Below, piece by piece: positions 22,410 through 34,258 of a stretch of DNA of 64,000 nt. This DNA comes from Tipula vernalis (Eukaryota; Arthropoda; Insecta; Diptera; Tipulidae), in the NCBI GenBank assembly GCA_958295665.1, contig OY282560.1, positions 99,611,930 through 99,675,929 on the forward strand, given 5' to 3'. The notes beneath the pieces are model-generated. The model saw only the letters and a list, made by a program, of their open reading frames with translations, ran no database searches and was not told where the DNA came from. Position 1 is the stretch's first letter, and each line of letters opens with the position of its first letter. The position numbers and the translations under genes were made by a program.

Positions 22410-23768
22410 ATTAAAATTTTCATCAAAAGTAAAAATAAAATTTATTGTGCGATTTGTGTTTTACTTTGTAATCGAATCTAAATACATTTCTTTATAAGAA
22501 ACACTTCTCACAAGACAAAGCCAAGCATATCTAAACAAGTGGAACTAAAGACAAATTCTGTCAAAATTGGAGATAGATTCAAATATTTTACCGCAATTGA
22601 TTATGTACATGTGTATGTATGTATGCACACGCAAAGTGATTTTTAAATGTTAAAATATAGATGTCTCTAAAACATGAAATTTAAAATGCCGCGTTTTAAA
22701 ATGTTTTCAAACCGTTTTTTATTCAAACGTTCTAGTATAGCTTTGACTTTCAAGTCAGCCAGTCTAATTAATTGTTTTAACAATATTTTTTTTCTAAATA
22801 ATAATCTTTATATAATTTTTATTATGGCGGCCAAAACCCAAATATAATTTAGAAGTTCAAGTTAATTTATTATAATTAATAAATGGTGCTAAGTTAGAAA
22901 TTTCTAAACCCTGAAACCCATGCGTTAATAAGGGGCATACATCAGCAAACAAAGGCTTACTATCAGGCAGGATTGTCCAATTGTGTGTTTTTTTACAAAA
23001 GGGTTGTGATTTTGGATACCAAACAGTTTTATTATTGTTACTACACTCCATTATGAATGAGCTTAAGCTCAAAATAGAGCGCAAAAATATGTATAAATAA
23101 ATAAACAAATAAATAAATGTACAATAATTTTAAAGAACATTCCGTTGGTTGACTTAAAGTTAAAACTTCATGTTCAACTTGCAAAAAAGAAATTGTAAGA
23201 ATAATTCGTATAGAACAGAGTGTTTAAATAAAATATGATGGTTTTGATTTATTGATTTTTTTTAATTTCTGTTTTGATTTTTACAGAAATCTTGGTCCAT
23301 TTGTGATATAAAATGACAAACTACAGTCACTACTCGTACAACTGAGCAACGAATATGGTAAGTAAATAAGAATTTACTTTAAAAGCGAATAGTTCATTTT
23401 TTAGACTCAAATACATTTGATTTGTGCAGCTACATTTCATTATAAGTTTCCATCCGAACAATATCTGAGTTTTTTGATTATAGACTCGAACATGAGTGGC
23501 GTACCGAAAAGTTAATCGTTTCGTGGTTCAAATATGTTTTTCAAATTTACTTTTCTTTCGTTAAACATTTTGAGGCCTTTATTGTTAATTAATATACCAA
23601 ATACATTTGTCTATAACTACATAAAAGGTCGAATTTTGATAACGTCAACATTTTTGAGTATGTCTAAACTCACAAGTCACGGCAACCCAAAATAGCAAAT
23701 CAAACCCAATTCAGAATTATGCTTCCTGATGTATAATTTAGGTATAAATGTGAAGCGTTCCACATTTT
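22410..23768. other. Intergenic, AT-rich
   Basis: Upstream of the small ORF/armi unit, presumably containing its promoter. I see no gene, RNA or repeat with clear boundaries. Confidence 0.4.
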
Positions 23769-23927
23769 TTGGTGGTCAGTCTCGGAAAGGTTTCTCCTTT
23801 CATAAAAATCGTTCGAGTCACGGCCATCGTGCAGCGTTTTGAAAATAATGCACATAAAATAAAAGTGAAGCGCAGTGGACCATTGACAGTAACAGAATTA
23901 GAAAAAGCCATCAAACTAATTTGTAAG

Positions 23928-24124
23928 TGTTGTGATCCTGGAGATGGTTCTATTCGGATAAATGATACACCAAGGATTACGGACAGTATATAGGTACTTT
24001 ATTTTTAGTTTGTGTGTAGCTTGTCGTGGTGAAAATCCTTCTGCTATTTTTTCCACATGACATCTGCCAGGCGGGGTATATCTCGGCTTGCTAGGATAAG
24101 GTCGTTCAGACTGTCATCGTAATA
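23928..24124 (-). repeat. 3' LTR of the 24-28 kb Gypsy element
   Basis: Matches 28551-28743 with a handful of substitutions and a small indel (GTATATAGG versus GTATATA). It ends CGTAATA where the other copy ends CGTAACA, so the terminal CA has mutated here. Confidence 0.9.
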
Positions 24125-24148
24125 CTTCTCCCCGTTTTAAGATGCTGT

Positions 24149-26925
24149 TTATAAACAGTTGAAATTCTTATTTGAATGATTGCGATATGAATGATTATAA
24201 TGATTACAATTGTTTCGGATGTGAATGAAAATAAATGGAAATGGGAAAATGCCTTGTTTAGCACATGTAGTCTCCGAGATAGGCGGGTGGAACTCCAGCT
24301 GTAGCTCGTTGAGTTCTTCGTGGAACTTGCTCCTGGAGCGCTGGCAAGTCTTCTTGTTGATCGTCCAGTGAGTCTTGCAATGAGTCATCTTCTTGTACTT
24401 CCTCTTTCTCCTCCTCGGGTTCTGGGATGATTTCGGGCTCAATCTCTTGCTTTCCTGAGACCTGGATATCAAAACTGTCCAGAAGATACGTGTAGCGTTT
24501 TTTAGCTGATTCGCATGAGCAACGATCTCTCGTATATCGGTTTGCACCTTGTAATTGACCGTTCCCATTTTACACACGACTTCTCCTGAAACCCAGCGCC
24601 ACTGGTTGTTGCTTAAGTGGGTTTTAACGAAAACTTTGTCGCCGATCTGAAACGTCTTTTCCTTAGCACCGTGGTGAGTGTTGAACTGCTGTTCCATCTT
24701 GTGGTTTCGTTCTACTATAGCTTTCGTAGTTGGCATGAGCAAGTCGAGCTTCGATCTTGCTTGTCGTCCCGTCATCAGCTCATGCGGCGATTTCGATCCA
24801 AGGTTGTATGACGGTGTGAAACGGTAGTGCTTAAGGAACTTTCGCAAGACTTCATTAGCGTTTCCATCCTTCTCAAGCTTCTTGAGTCCCTGTTTCAGCG
24901 TCTGCACGAACCGTTCGATTGCGGATGATAAGGCGCTGTGGTGATATGTTCGATTCCTATTTCTTCGCAGAATTGCTTAAATTGTTCCGATTTGAATTGC
25001 GGTCCGTTTTCAGTAACGATTGTTTTGCAATCGCCGTGTCTTGCGAAGGCTTCTTCGAGCTTATCTGTTGTCTGCTGGGACGTCGTGCTCTGCATCTTGT
25101 AGACTTCTGGCCATTTTGAAAAGGCGTCGATGATGACAAAATACCAGAAGCTGTTGACTAGACCAGCGAAGTCGACGTGCAATCGCGACCACGGCGCTTC
25201 TGGAATCGGCCACGACTGCAGTTTAGCTTTGATCGGTGAAAACGCATTCGTTGCGCAATTCACACAGGTTCGAACTGTTTTTTCGATGTCGTTGTCGAGC
25301 GATGGCCAGGAGACTTTCTGTCGAGCTAATAGCTTCATGCGCTCAATGCCAGGATGACCTTGATGCAGTTCTTTCAGTATTTCGCTGCGGTAGCGCTTCG
25401 GAATTATGATGCGATCACCGAAAAAAATGCAACCGTTGATGACTGTGAGCGAATCTCGTCTTGCGAAGTAATCTGCAGCCTCAACGTCAGGAATTTGCTC
25501 TCGTTTGCGTGACCAACCCTTCTCAATGCAACTTGTCATTACCTTCAACGTCTCGTCTCGACTTGTTTCGTACTGAATAGCTTCGAATGTTACTGGCAGC
25601 TTCTTGGCGGTGTCGATAGCGACACAACCTAGTGAGTCTTCTGCCATGATCTTTCCAATGACGACGTCTTCGTCAGGCTTCTCGTGTTGTCTAATGAGTC
25701 GAGAGATGAAATTTACGTATGCGAAGCTGTTCGTGTCGACGTATTTGATTTCGAAGTATGCGAGCAATATCAACGCGTAGCGTTGAAGGCGGCTTGCCGT
25801 GTGTACCGGAATTCCCTTCTTATTCCCGAATATTGCGAGCAAGGGTTTATGGTCAGTCTGGAGCTCGAATTTTCGACCATAAATGTAGCGGTGAAACTTC
25901 TGAAGGGCGAATGTGAGCGCCAGAGCTTCTCGTTGGATTTGCGGGAAGTTTTTTTCTGCTGCTGTGAATGAGCGTGCGGCATGCATTACTGGGCGCAACG
26001 ACTTACCGGGCATCTCATGCATTAGACTTGCTCCCATTCCATAGCTTGAAGCGTCAGCGGCAACGATCAACTCCTTAGTTGGGTCGTAGTGAGTAAGTCC
26101 GAGGTCAGATGCCGGAATTGTCTTGAGCTCGTCGAAAGATTCTTGTTGTTTTGTTTCCCATGCAAACGTAATATCATCTTGAAGAAGCTCGTCTAATCGG
26201 CCGCGATGTTTCTTTATACCAGGAATGAATTTTCCGTACCAAGTGACTGCTCCTAGAAATGCCTGAAGTTGCTTGACGTCTGTTGGAGGCGGAATGTTCT
26301 GAAGCGTCTTGATCTTTTCTGGGCTCGGTTTAATGCCGTTAGTGTCGAGTATGTGGCCAAGAAATTCGAGTTCTTTCTGACGGAACCAACACTTGTCGAT
26401 TTTGAGGTGGAAGCCGTTCTCCTGAATGCGGCTTAAAACTTCGTACAGATTCTTGTCGTGGTTGTTTTGATCTGTTCCTCCCACAATGAAGTCGTCGATG
26501 AACGGAAAGGCGCCCTTTGCTCCGCTCATCATGCTGCTCACAAGTCTTTGGAAGATTCCCGGTGCTGGCTTGACTCCTGGCTGCAACCAATTGACTTTGA
26601 AAAGTCCGCAGTGAGTGTTGATGGTCATCAGCTTCTTTGAGTCGTCGTCGAGCTCGACTTGAAGGAACGCGTCTGAGATGTCGATTTTGCTAAAGAGTTT
26701 GAAAGGCGATAGCTGAGCAAAAATCTCGTCTGGCGTTGGCAGTGGAAATTGTTCCGGTTCAAGCGAATCATTTAAGCCAGTTGAGTAGTCGGCGCAGATT
26801 CTAACCCGTCCATCCTTCTTCTTGACAGCGACGATTGGTGCGGCGTATGCTGAGTATCGCACGGGGCTAATCACATTTAAGAGCTGCAACCGTTTGATTT
26901 CGTTCTCGATAGGCTCCATAGCGGA
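24149..26925 (-). pseudogene. Gypsy pol: RT, RNase H, integrase
   Basis: Continues the polyprotein in the next frame. RT shows VAVKKKDGRVRICADYS, LFSKIDISDAFLQ and FPFIDDFIVGG. RNase H shows VAADASSYGMGASL and LQTDHKPLLAIFG. Integrase has the zinc-binding HxxHPG...CxxC (HQGHPGIERM, CVNCA), the first Asp in LHVDFAG and second in TENGPQF (D to E in the usual TDNG), then HPQSNG. At about 24925 the frame breaks between two short direct copies of GCAATCGAACGG-like sequence, consistent with a microhomology deletion that removed the third acidic residue. The C-terminal domain goes on to 24149 in another frame. Confidence 0.85.
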
Positions 26926-28454
26926 AACGGAAACGGAACTGGACGGCTGTTGCGGAAAATTGGTTTTGCACTTGGTTTGAGCGTCAGCGATGCCTTTTGG
27001 GTGCAAAGGCCGAGCGAATCGCTGAAAAGGGCTAGGAATTTGATCCTCAACTCGCTTGAAAACTGCTGTGAAGCGTCGAGTCGGACGTTGTTGCAGACGC
27101 TGGCGATGGGAATATTCCATAGGTCGAGAGCTTCCATCCAGTCGCTGCCGAGGACGTTCAAGCTTGAATTTGCGACGTAGCATGGGCCGATTTTTTCTCG
27201 TCCGTGGAGCTTCAATCGTGCGGTGAATTTTCCGAGCATCGACACCTGATCGCCTGAAGCGCTGATTGCTTGCTCTTCGCATGGCGTCAACGGCGGTTCA
27301 CCAATCTTTTTCCAATTTTTCTCGGATATAATTGTCCAGTCGGAGCCAGAATCCAGTTGCAGGCGAAACTTGTGATCATCGATGGCTGGTTCAACAAACT
27401 TGCGGGTAGAGATCGATGCTGTTGTGACTGCCAGACTTTGACGACGTTCTGATCTGTGGCTAGGTCTGCTTGGTCTTGATCGGAATCTGCGTAGGAATTC
27501 GGTCGCCGAGGTACAATGGCCAGCTTTGTGACCCTTTAGCTTGCAAGTATCGCAGATTTTGTTCTTGTACGGGCAATCCTTATGCCAGTGGCAGTCACCG
27601 CAGAAGTAGCAGTTGTTAGGAGGCGTGTCCAATTTTTCTGTTGATTTGTGTGTGGATTTCTGCCGACCTTGGTGTTGCTGTCCTTCTTTCTTTCTGAACA
27701 TCTGCATCACTTCGCTTCTCAGTGCTGAGTTGGAATGTTGGACCATCAATTTCTCGTCTTTGAGACAAGACAACCGCTTTGCTAGCTCGCAGACATCGTT
27801 CAGCTTCAATCTGGTCACTGTGTCTGGATTGGCTGCTGCTGCACGGGTTATTTCGACTTCCTCGAGCTTAATGAGCAGTTTTTCGAGAACGAGTGAGTCT
27901 TCAGCTCCCGTGAGTGCTTTGACGAACATGAGAACCTTAAAATCGTCGGCTGTGCACGTGGCAATCTCGGATTTTTCGCACTTCCTGTTGACTTGGCTTG
28001 CGAAATCGTCCCAATTTTCTCCTGAACCTTTAGCGATGCTCAAACACTTGTAGCGGAGTGTGAAAACCGATTCGACTGCTCTCTCGAAAGTTATGGTTTG
28101 TATGGTCTCTGGCAGGATGCGGTCAGCGAAACGTCGGTACTCCGAGGTTGACAACTTCTCAGTGAGCAAACTCACTCGCTGGCGGACCGTCAATGTCTGT
28201 GCTTCCTCTGTGAAGATGTGCTCGTATCGAGCGTACCAGCGGTCGAACGTTTCACCGTCCTCCGGGCAGTAGCCAAATTTTTCCATTCGATCTGACAGAT
28301 GCTTGTGTATTTGTGCCGCTGCTGGTCGGTGAACTGCATCCGCTGAATTTGCTGGCGGAGCGTTTCGCTGCTGAACCATTTGTTCCATGATTGCTGCCAT
28401 TTGTCTTTGGATTGCAGTCTGAGCTTCCATCAACCGTTTGATGAGTTCTTCCAT
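26925..28454 (-). pseudogene. Gypsy gag and protease part
   Basis: Starts at the ATG at 28454 (MEELIKRLMEAQTAIQRQM); the frame is open 13 codons further only through non-ATG codons. Gag has a coiled-coil start, a retrotransposon capsid region (FDRWYARYEHIF) and a double zinc knuckle near 27560 (CYFCGDCHWHKDC, CDTCKLKGHKAGHC). Retropepsin follows with QLDSGSDWTIIS near 27350. The frame leaves the pol frame near 26925 at a short TTCCG repeat, the most likely site of a small duplication that breaks gag-pol. Confidence 0.85.
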
Positions 28455-28550
28455 GATGCCGAGGTTATGCTCACTTGTCAAAAAAAATTTCAAATTTTCA
28501 CTTTTTCCCTAAAGTAATATGCGTAAAATTCGCTTTATTCTCGTCGCCAC

Positions 28551-28743
28551 TGTTGTGATCCTGGAGATGGTTCTATTCGGATAAATGATACACCAAGGAT
28601 TACTGACAGTATATACTTTATTTTTAGTTTGTGTGTAGCTTGTCGTGGTGAAAACCCTTCTGCTGTTTTTTCCATATAACATCTGCCAGGCGGGGTATAT
28701 CCCGGCTTGCTAGGATAAGGTCATTCAGACTGTCATCGTAACA
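28551..28743 (-). repeat. 5' LTR of the 24-28 kb Gypsy element
   Basis: 193 bp, TG...CA ends, followed by the GTAAG target duplication. Confidence 0.9.
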
Positions 28744-29130
28744 GTAAGTAAAACGAATGCTACTCATTTGGGTGGTTTATAGGAAGCAGCGATGAAATCA
28801 ATGAAACATCATTTAAAGCGACTCATTGGTGAACCCATTCTAACTTTCGATGAAATTGAGAGTATCCTAAAGCCTAAACTAACGGCAGATTTGTAGCTTA
28901 CCTATCGATGCAGAAATTGATATCCTAAATCCAGCACATTTCATTGTGATACGTCCATTAGTTTTACTTCCGGAAGCAAATATTATGCACGAAAGATTAT
29001 CGAGACTAAACAGAAGAGATAATGCTGCAGCAAATGCAACAAAATATTTGGCAAAGATGACATCGTTTACTCATTGATACAAATTTATCGCCTACTAAGT
29101 GATTACTTGATCGAGTAATAAAGTATTTCC

Positions 29131-29321
29131 AGGAAACGATGAATGAATAAGAGTAGCGCCCATAAAGACAATAAAGGAATACACGCATTATGCAAGGTTC
29201 CTGTTGAATCCGATGATTCTAATTCGGGGAAAATGTTGGAAGCTGCAATAATCTGAAATCAAAGAAAAAATCATTTAAAACAAAGAAACAAATCTTATAA
29301 TATACAAATACTTATCTACAG
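29131..29321. other. Spacer before the Transib element
   Basis: End of Bel-like homology is unclear here; no further feature is seen. Confidence 0.3.
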
Positions 29322-29326
29322 TGGCG

Positions 29327-29870
29327 CACTATGGGATATTTCGACTTTTCCTGTTTCAAAATCAAATAAGTCCGAGTCCAGTCGGTCGATCAACATGAAA
29401 TTTTTGGAAGATGATGTTCGAACTATCAGAAATCACAGAAAAATGACCAGAAATGTTGATGTTTACTGTATGGTCCAGGATAACTCGTTAAAGTTGACGG
29501 TTTTCGCAAAAAAATCACAAAAGTCACTGTAGATCAATGGATTTTTTTTTTTATTTAATGTTTGTAAACGATATTTTTATGTATTTTTTCCCGCTGAATT
29601 CAAATCTGCCCCTTAAAATTTTTTAGGATTTTTTTTCACCAAGAAAATCGGGAAAAACGTGTAGAATCGCCAAAATTTTGTCTTTTATGACTCAGTAGGA
29701 TTTGTTCTCATTTTATACAGTTATAAAACTCTGTCATTTTATGTTTTTTACAATGCTGATGGTAAATATATATTTGATTATATAAAATGTATAATAAATA
29801 CGTCATACGACCCACATTTACGCATGAGCGCGCGTGTTTTAGCGCAAAAAAGGAAACAACTCTTTATTTG
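29327..29870 (+). repeat. Left terminal inverted repeat of Transib
   Basis: 544 bp, the inverse of 33701-34243 with roughly a few percent mismatches by eye. Homology ends at TCTTTATTT near 29870. Confidence 0.92.
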
Positions 29871-29914
29871 CAGGGTTTTGGGATTGTATACATCGCGATT
29901 CTGATGGTTGTGTA

Positions 29915-30150
<236 letters not shown>

Positions 30151-30889
30151 CATGCACGCTTGTATAATAGATATAGGGGAAGTGTGCCCAGTACGGATAC
30201 CCTTATCTATTTTGGGCATAACTTTTAAACAACGCGATGAATATTCGAATTCGAAATTTCTACGTGTTCTCTAGTCCAATTTCTCCAAGGAAATCTACGA
30301 AATCTCGAAAACATGCTCCCAGTATGGATAATTTTAACAATTTCGGCTGTACCTATTTACTTACCCTCCACAAAAATGAAAAATTTTCAAGTGAATTTGT
30401 TCCTTACATAGCCCTCTATGATTAGGAATTGTCCCGATTCGATGTCCCGTGAATAGTTAATTCGCGACATCAATATTAAAAAGTGCAATTTTCTCCTCGT
30501 AAAATAACTTTTCACACTTTTGAAATGCACATTTACTTATTTTCCTTATAACTTTTTCTGTGATTAATTTAAAATAACGGTACCGAAGTATGTTTATTAG
30601 ACAACAAATACGTACGAAAAAACCGACCTAAAGTAGCTTATCTGTTATTGGAAGCTGGAAACATCAAATTATCCATACTAGGCATTATGTATACTGGGTA
30701 CATCTCCCCTAATATATTTAAAAAATATGCACTTACGTAAATATTCATAGTTAATTTCGTCTTCGGATTAGTAATAAAATATATAAAATATGAGATTAAG
30801 GTAAGAAGTAATTGTATTCGTAGAAATGTTACGAATAGTTTAATTACAAATATAATACAATAAATTAAACCATTATGCTATTATATATA

Positions 30890-33259
30890 CTAAATATTTT
30901 GTGATTCAAATTCATCATTTGTGATCATTTCAGTCTCGTCCTTTTCAGAATCATTGCATTCGTCGTCAATTTCTACTTCATCAAATGTTGACTCAAGAAG
31001 ACTAAAAAATTATATTAATTTTAAAATAAAGGAGACAAGTAACACATTTTTATTTCCAATACTCACTTTTTCTTTATGTAATTCTTAACTTCAGCTGAAA
31101 TTTTATGTTTGCGCAAAACAGCTATTCTCTTTTTTATTCCGATGAGGGATATTAAAGGATCACTCATTTCAATCGCTCTGTTGTATAAATCTGTAATACG
31201 ATTTATTCGAGAATTTTGACGACAATGATCTTGTGTGTTTGACCTATAGTACTTGTGCCATGATTCTAGCCCATCTTCTGCAAAGTATGCCATAGGAAGA
31301 GGGAAATTTCTAGCGATCTGACACCCGTGTACCAAAAGTTTGTGTGTAGTTGGGTTCATTTTTGCCCACGGGTATAGCGTATAATATATTTTATACGTAT
31401 CCAAAGAAAATGTTTCCCTTTTCTCTAAATTTAGTCGTTTTTTGCATTTAAATGCTGCTAGAACTATTGCTTTGTTTGTAACCAACTGTTTGTCAAGTTC
31501 TAGTGCTTCCGCAAAAGTAGATGGTTCTCTGAAACATATGCGAGCTAGATTGCCTGTATTGGTTGTCCCTGTACCTTGGAGAAGTTGATCCGCTCTAATA
31601 TGAAATTTTACATACAATTTTTCTTTGACAACATTTTCCCTGTCTTTGTATTTATCTAAAAAATTAAAATATTTTGTAGTAAATAACCTACTTAAATTAA
31701 CAATTATTTATCTTACAAATTTATATTGCATTCTGTAATTAAATCAAGTACATGCTTGAGTTCGATTCTCTTTAGTATATTATAATTATTATTTTGTTTT
31801 AATATTTATTTATTAAAATTACTTTAAGTAATTAATTTGTAATTAATAATTTCTATAATTTTTTTTATTTTAAAAGATACCATTCATTCTTACATATAAT
31901 TATAAAAGCGTAAATAAAATCTAACATAGCTAACAAAATAAAATATTGTTATCAAAATACAGATTTAAAAAGGGCATAAAGACCATATTAAAACTGTAAA
32001 GTAGAAAAATTAGAACATTTAACGTCAAAATAATTAACTATAATAATTACTTGAAATTGTAAAATAATTTCTTTTTTCTTGGACAAATGAATAAGTAATC
32101 ATATATTGTTAAAAATAAGTAATAGTTCGCACCTTTATCTTTGTCAGTTCTCTCCCAGTGCTTGGAAGGTTTGCGGTAACTTATATTCATTAAGTGTTCA
32201 AAGGCTTTAATCTCACAATGTAGAATACCTAATCGATAATTTAATGAATTTTCCTTTGGTGTAAATTTATTTTTTAAGTCACCAAATGCAGTCGTTGTGA
32301 GATTACAATATGGGCATCTTGACGAAGACGGATTGTCAGTAATCGTATTCAAACATTTACCGTCGAATAAAGTAGGGAAAACTTCATATTGAAGACGTAC
32401 TGATTTTCCTTTTGCCAAGGTAAAGGTATACGAAGAAAGAAACTTTAGTTCTGTAAGTAATCGTGCGTACTCTTTTTTTGTATTTTCAGGGGGTTTCTTT
32501 CTCATAACAAAGTCTCACAGGTCTAAAAAATCTTATACTCATGGGAGTTGGGTTTATCCAATTGCACTTACTATTTATTGAGTGAAAAAGTTGAATCACT
32601 CCAATACAAGTAACAAAGAGTGATACTTGAGCGTTTTTATTTTCATACTCTACATTTTCGAACTTTTGCTGAGGATTTTTATGACACGAAGAACTATCAA
32701 ATCCTATTGATACACGCATCTGCAAGTTACGATATGTTTCATCAGGCCAGTCGTGTATTATTGCTTTGCACAATCGCTCACCAGTAATATTGAGTATCTC
32801 TTGTAAACTAACGCAGACCTCGATATCATTTATTATTTCATATTTACGTGGATAACAGTTTTTCTTTTCTTTCATGACAATGGTATAACACGGATAAATA
32901 TCGCAGCCTAATGCTTTTGTATCAGCAATTATTGCTTCATATTGCCGTCTTGGGTACTCGTTTGTAATTAAGAAAGCTAAGGCCGAACTGGGCGTATGCC
33001 TTTCTCGAGGATCATTTATTTCGTTTTGTTCATCCTGTCTGTTGTTACTTTTCAAGTTGATCATATTTTTTGCGATAGATATTACTGTCTCATTATAGTT
33101 GGCATCACTGAGCAGATTATGAGCTCGTCTACGCAAAGTTGATTCTGATGCATTTTTCAACGTACTTCTTTTTCGACCACTGTTAATGCTAAGTCGACCG
33201 CCTTCTTTTGGCCTTCCTTTTATGTTAGAATTCCTATCATTCTTCCTTTTACGTCCCAT
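30890..33259 (-). pseudogene. Transib transposase (RAG1-like), one frameshift
   Basis: DDE transposase of about 608 residues, homologous to the RAG1 catalytic core. Exon 1 runs from the ATG at 33259 (MGRKRKNDRN) to 32133, exon 2 from 31655 to 31067 and exon 3 from 31001 to 30890. Introns are 477 and 65 bp, with GT/AG ends, and both joins keep frame. Catalytic Asp 1 lies in SIGFDSSSCHKN, Asp 2 in PTLFDGKCLN followed by a CPYC pair, and the Glu in AEDGLESWHKYYRSN; GTGTTNTGNLA and NSRINRITDLYNRAIEMSD are further Transib blocks. In exon 1 a run of five C near 32490 shifts the frame from RPVRLCYEKETP to ENTKKEYARLL; this is the only break seen. The C-terminus is acidic. Otherwise intact, so activity was recent or the shift is an error. 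Confidence 0.85.
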
Positions 33260-33700
33260 ATTGTACCTCTGATTAATTGGAGTAAAATTCACAAAAAGCT
33301 CTAATTTCGAATTATATTATTATAAATTTAAGAAAAGCAAGGTGTCATGCGTAGTTGTAAGCTAGTTTAAAGCTGTGTAACCCCCATGCAATTTTAAATC
33401 ACGTTTATCTGCATTCATAACGTGTTATTTAGAGTTAGAGACGATCGAACGTTATAGAGGACCTAAAACAAAGTTAGATTAGTGATTAGTGGGATAAAAT
33501 ACATAAAAATAAGCTTTTTATCTAATTTTTTGCTTACTTTTGCGAGTCTTATCCGAGTAAAACTTCTTTTTGGAGTATTTTTTGAGGTTATGAAAGAACC
33601 GGGGCTACATAGGCCAAAAACAATGGTGGATTCGTGTTCAGCGGGCAAAAATACATAAGGATAAGCTTTTTTCTCATTTTTTCTCTGCTCCAGCAAGTAT

Positions 33701-34243
33701 CAAATAAAGAGTTGTTTCCTTTTTTGCGCTAAAACACGCGCGCTCATGCGTAAATGTGGGTCGTATGACGTATTTATTGTACAGTTTATATAACCAAACA
33801 TATATTTACCATCAGCATTGTAAAAAACATAAAATGACAGAGTTTTATAACTGTATAGAATGAGAACAAATCCTACGGAGTCATAAAAGACAAAATTTTG
33901 GCGATTCTACACGTTTTTCCCGATTTTCTTGGTGAAAAAAAATCCTAAAAAATTTTAAGGGGCAGATTTGAATTCAGCGGGAAAAAATACATAAAAATAT
34001 CGTTTACAAACATTAAATAAAAAAAAAATCCATTGATCTACAGTGACTTTTGTGATTTTTTTGCGAAAACCGTCAACTTTAACGAGTTATCCTGGACCAT
34101 ACAGTAAACATCAACATTTCTGGTCATTTTTCTGTGATTTATGATAGTTCGAACATCATTTTCCAAAAATTTCATGTTGATCGACCGACTGGATTCGGAC
34201 TTATTTGATTTTGAAACAGGAAAAGTGGAAATATCCCATAGTG
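33701..34243 (-). repeat. Right terminal inverted repeat of Transib
   Basis: 543 bp, pairs with 29327-29870 and ends ATATCCCATAGTG at the target duplication. Confidence 0.92.
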
Positions 34244-34258
34244 TGGCGTAACTACAAA

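Larger units (their letters stand above)
23928..28743 (-). mobile_element. Gypsy LTR retrotransposon, two LTRs, 4.8 kb
   Basis: Complete unit: LTRs of 197 bp (23928-24124) and 193 bp (28551-28743), both starting TGTTGTGATCC, flanked by a perfect 5 bp duplication GTAAG (23923-23927 and 28744-28748). One gag-pro-pol reading unit on the minus strand, with few frame breaks, lies inside. No envelope gene is seen. The type of pol (CCHC gag, retropepsin, RT with FIDDF, RNase H, integrase) places it in Gypsy (Ty3) close to the insect/nematode K02A2.6-like group. Confidence 0.92.
23769..29130 (+). pseudogene. Bel/Pao integrase relic split by a Gypsy insertion
   Basis: Two plus-strand pieces of one Bel/Pao integrase flank the Gypsy element. 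The left piece (to 23927) reads IVRVTAIVQRFENN and KRSGPLTVTELEKAIKLI. The right piece (from 28749) reads GGL-stop-EAAMKSMKHHLKRLIG, LTFDEIESI and, after a frameshift, DILNPAHFIVIRPL. These are the well-conserved C-terminal blocks of Bel/Pao integrases; the stop replaces the Trp of the GGLWEA motif. Stops and frameshifts show it was dead or decayed later. No LTRs of this element are found, so it is a fragment. Confidence 0.8.
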
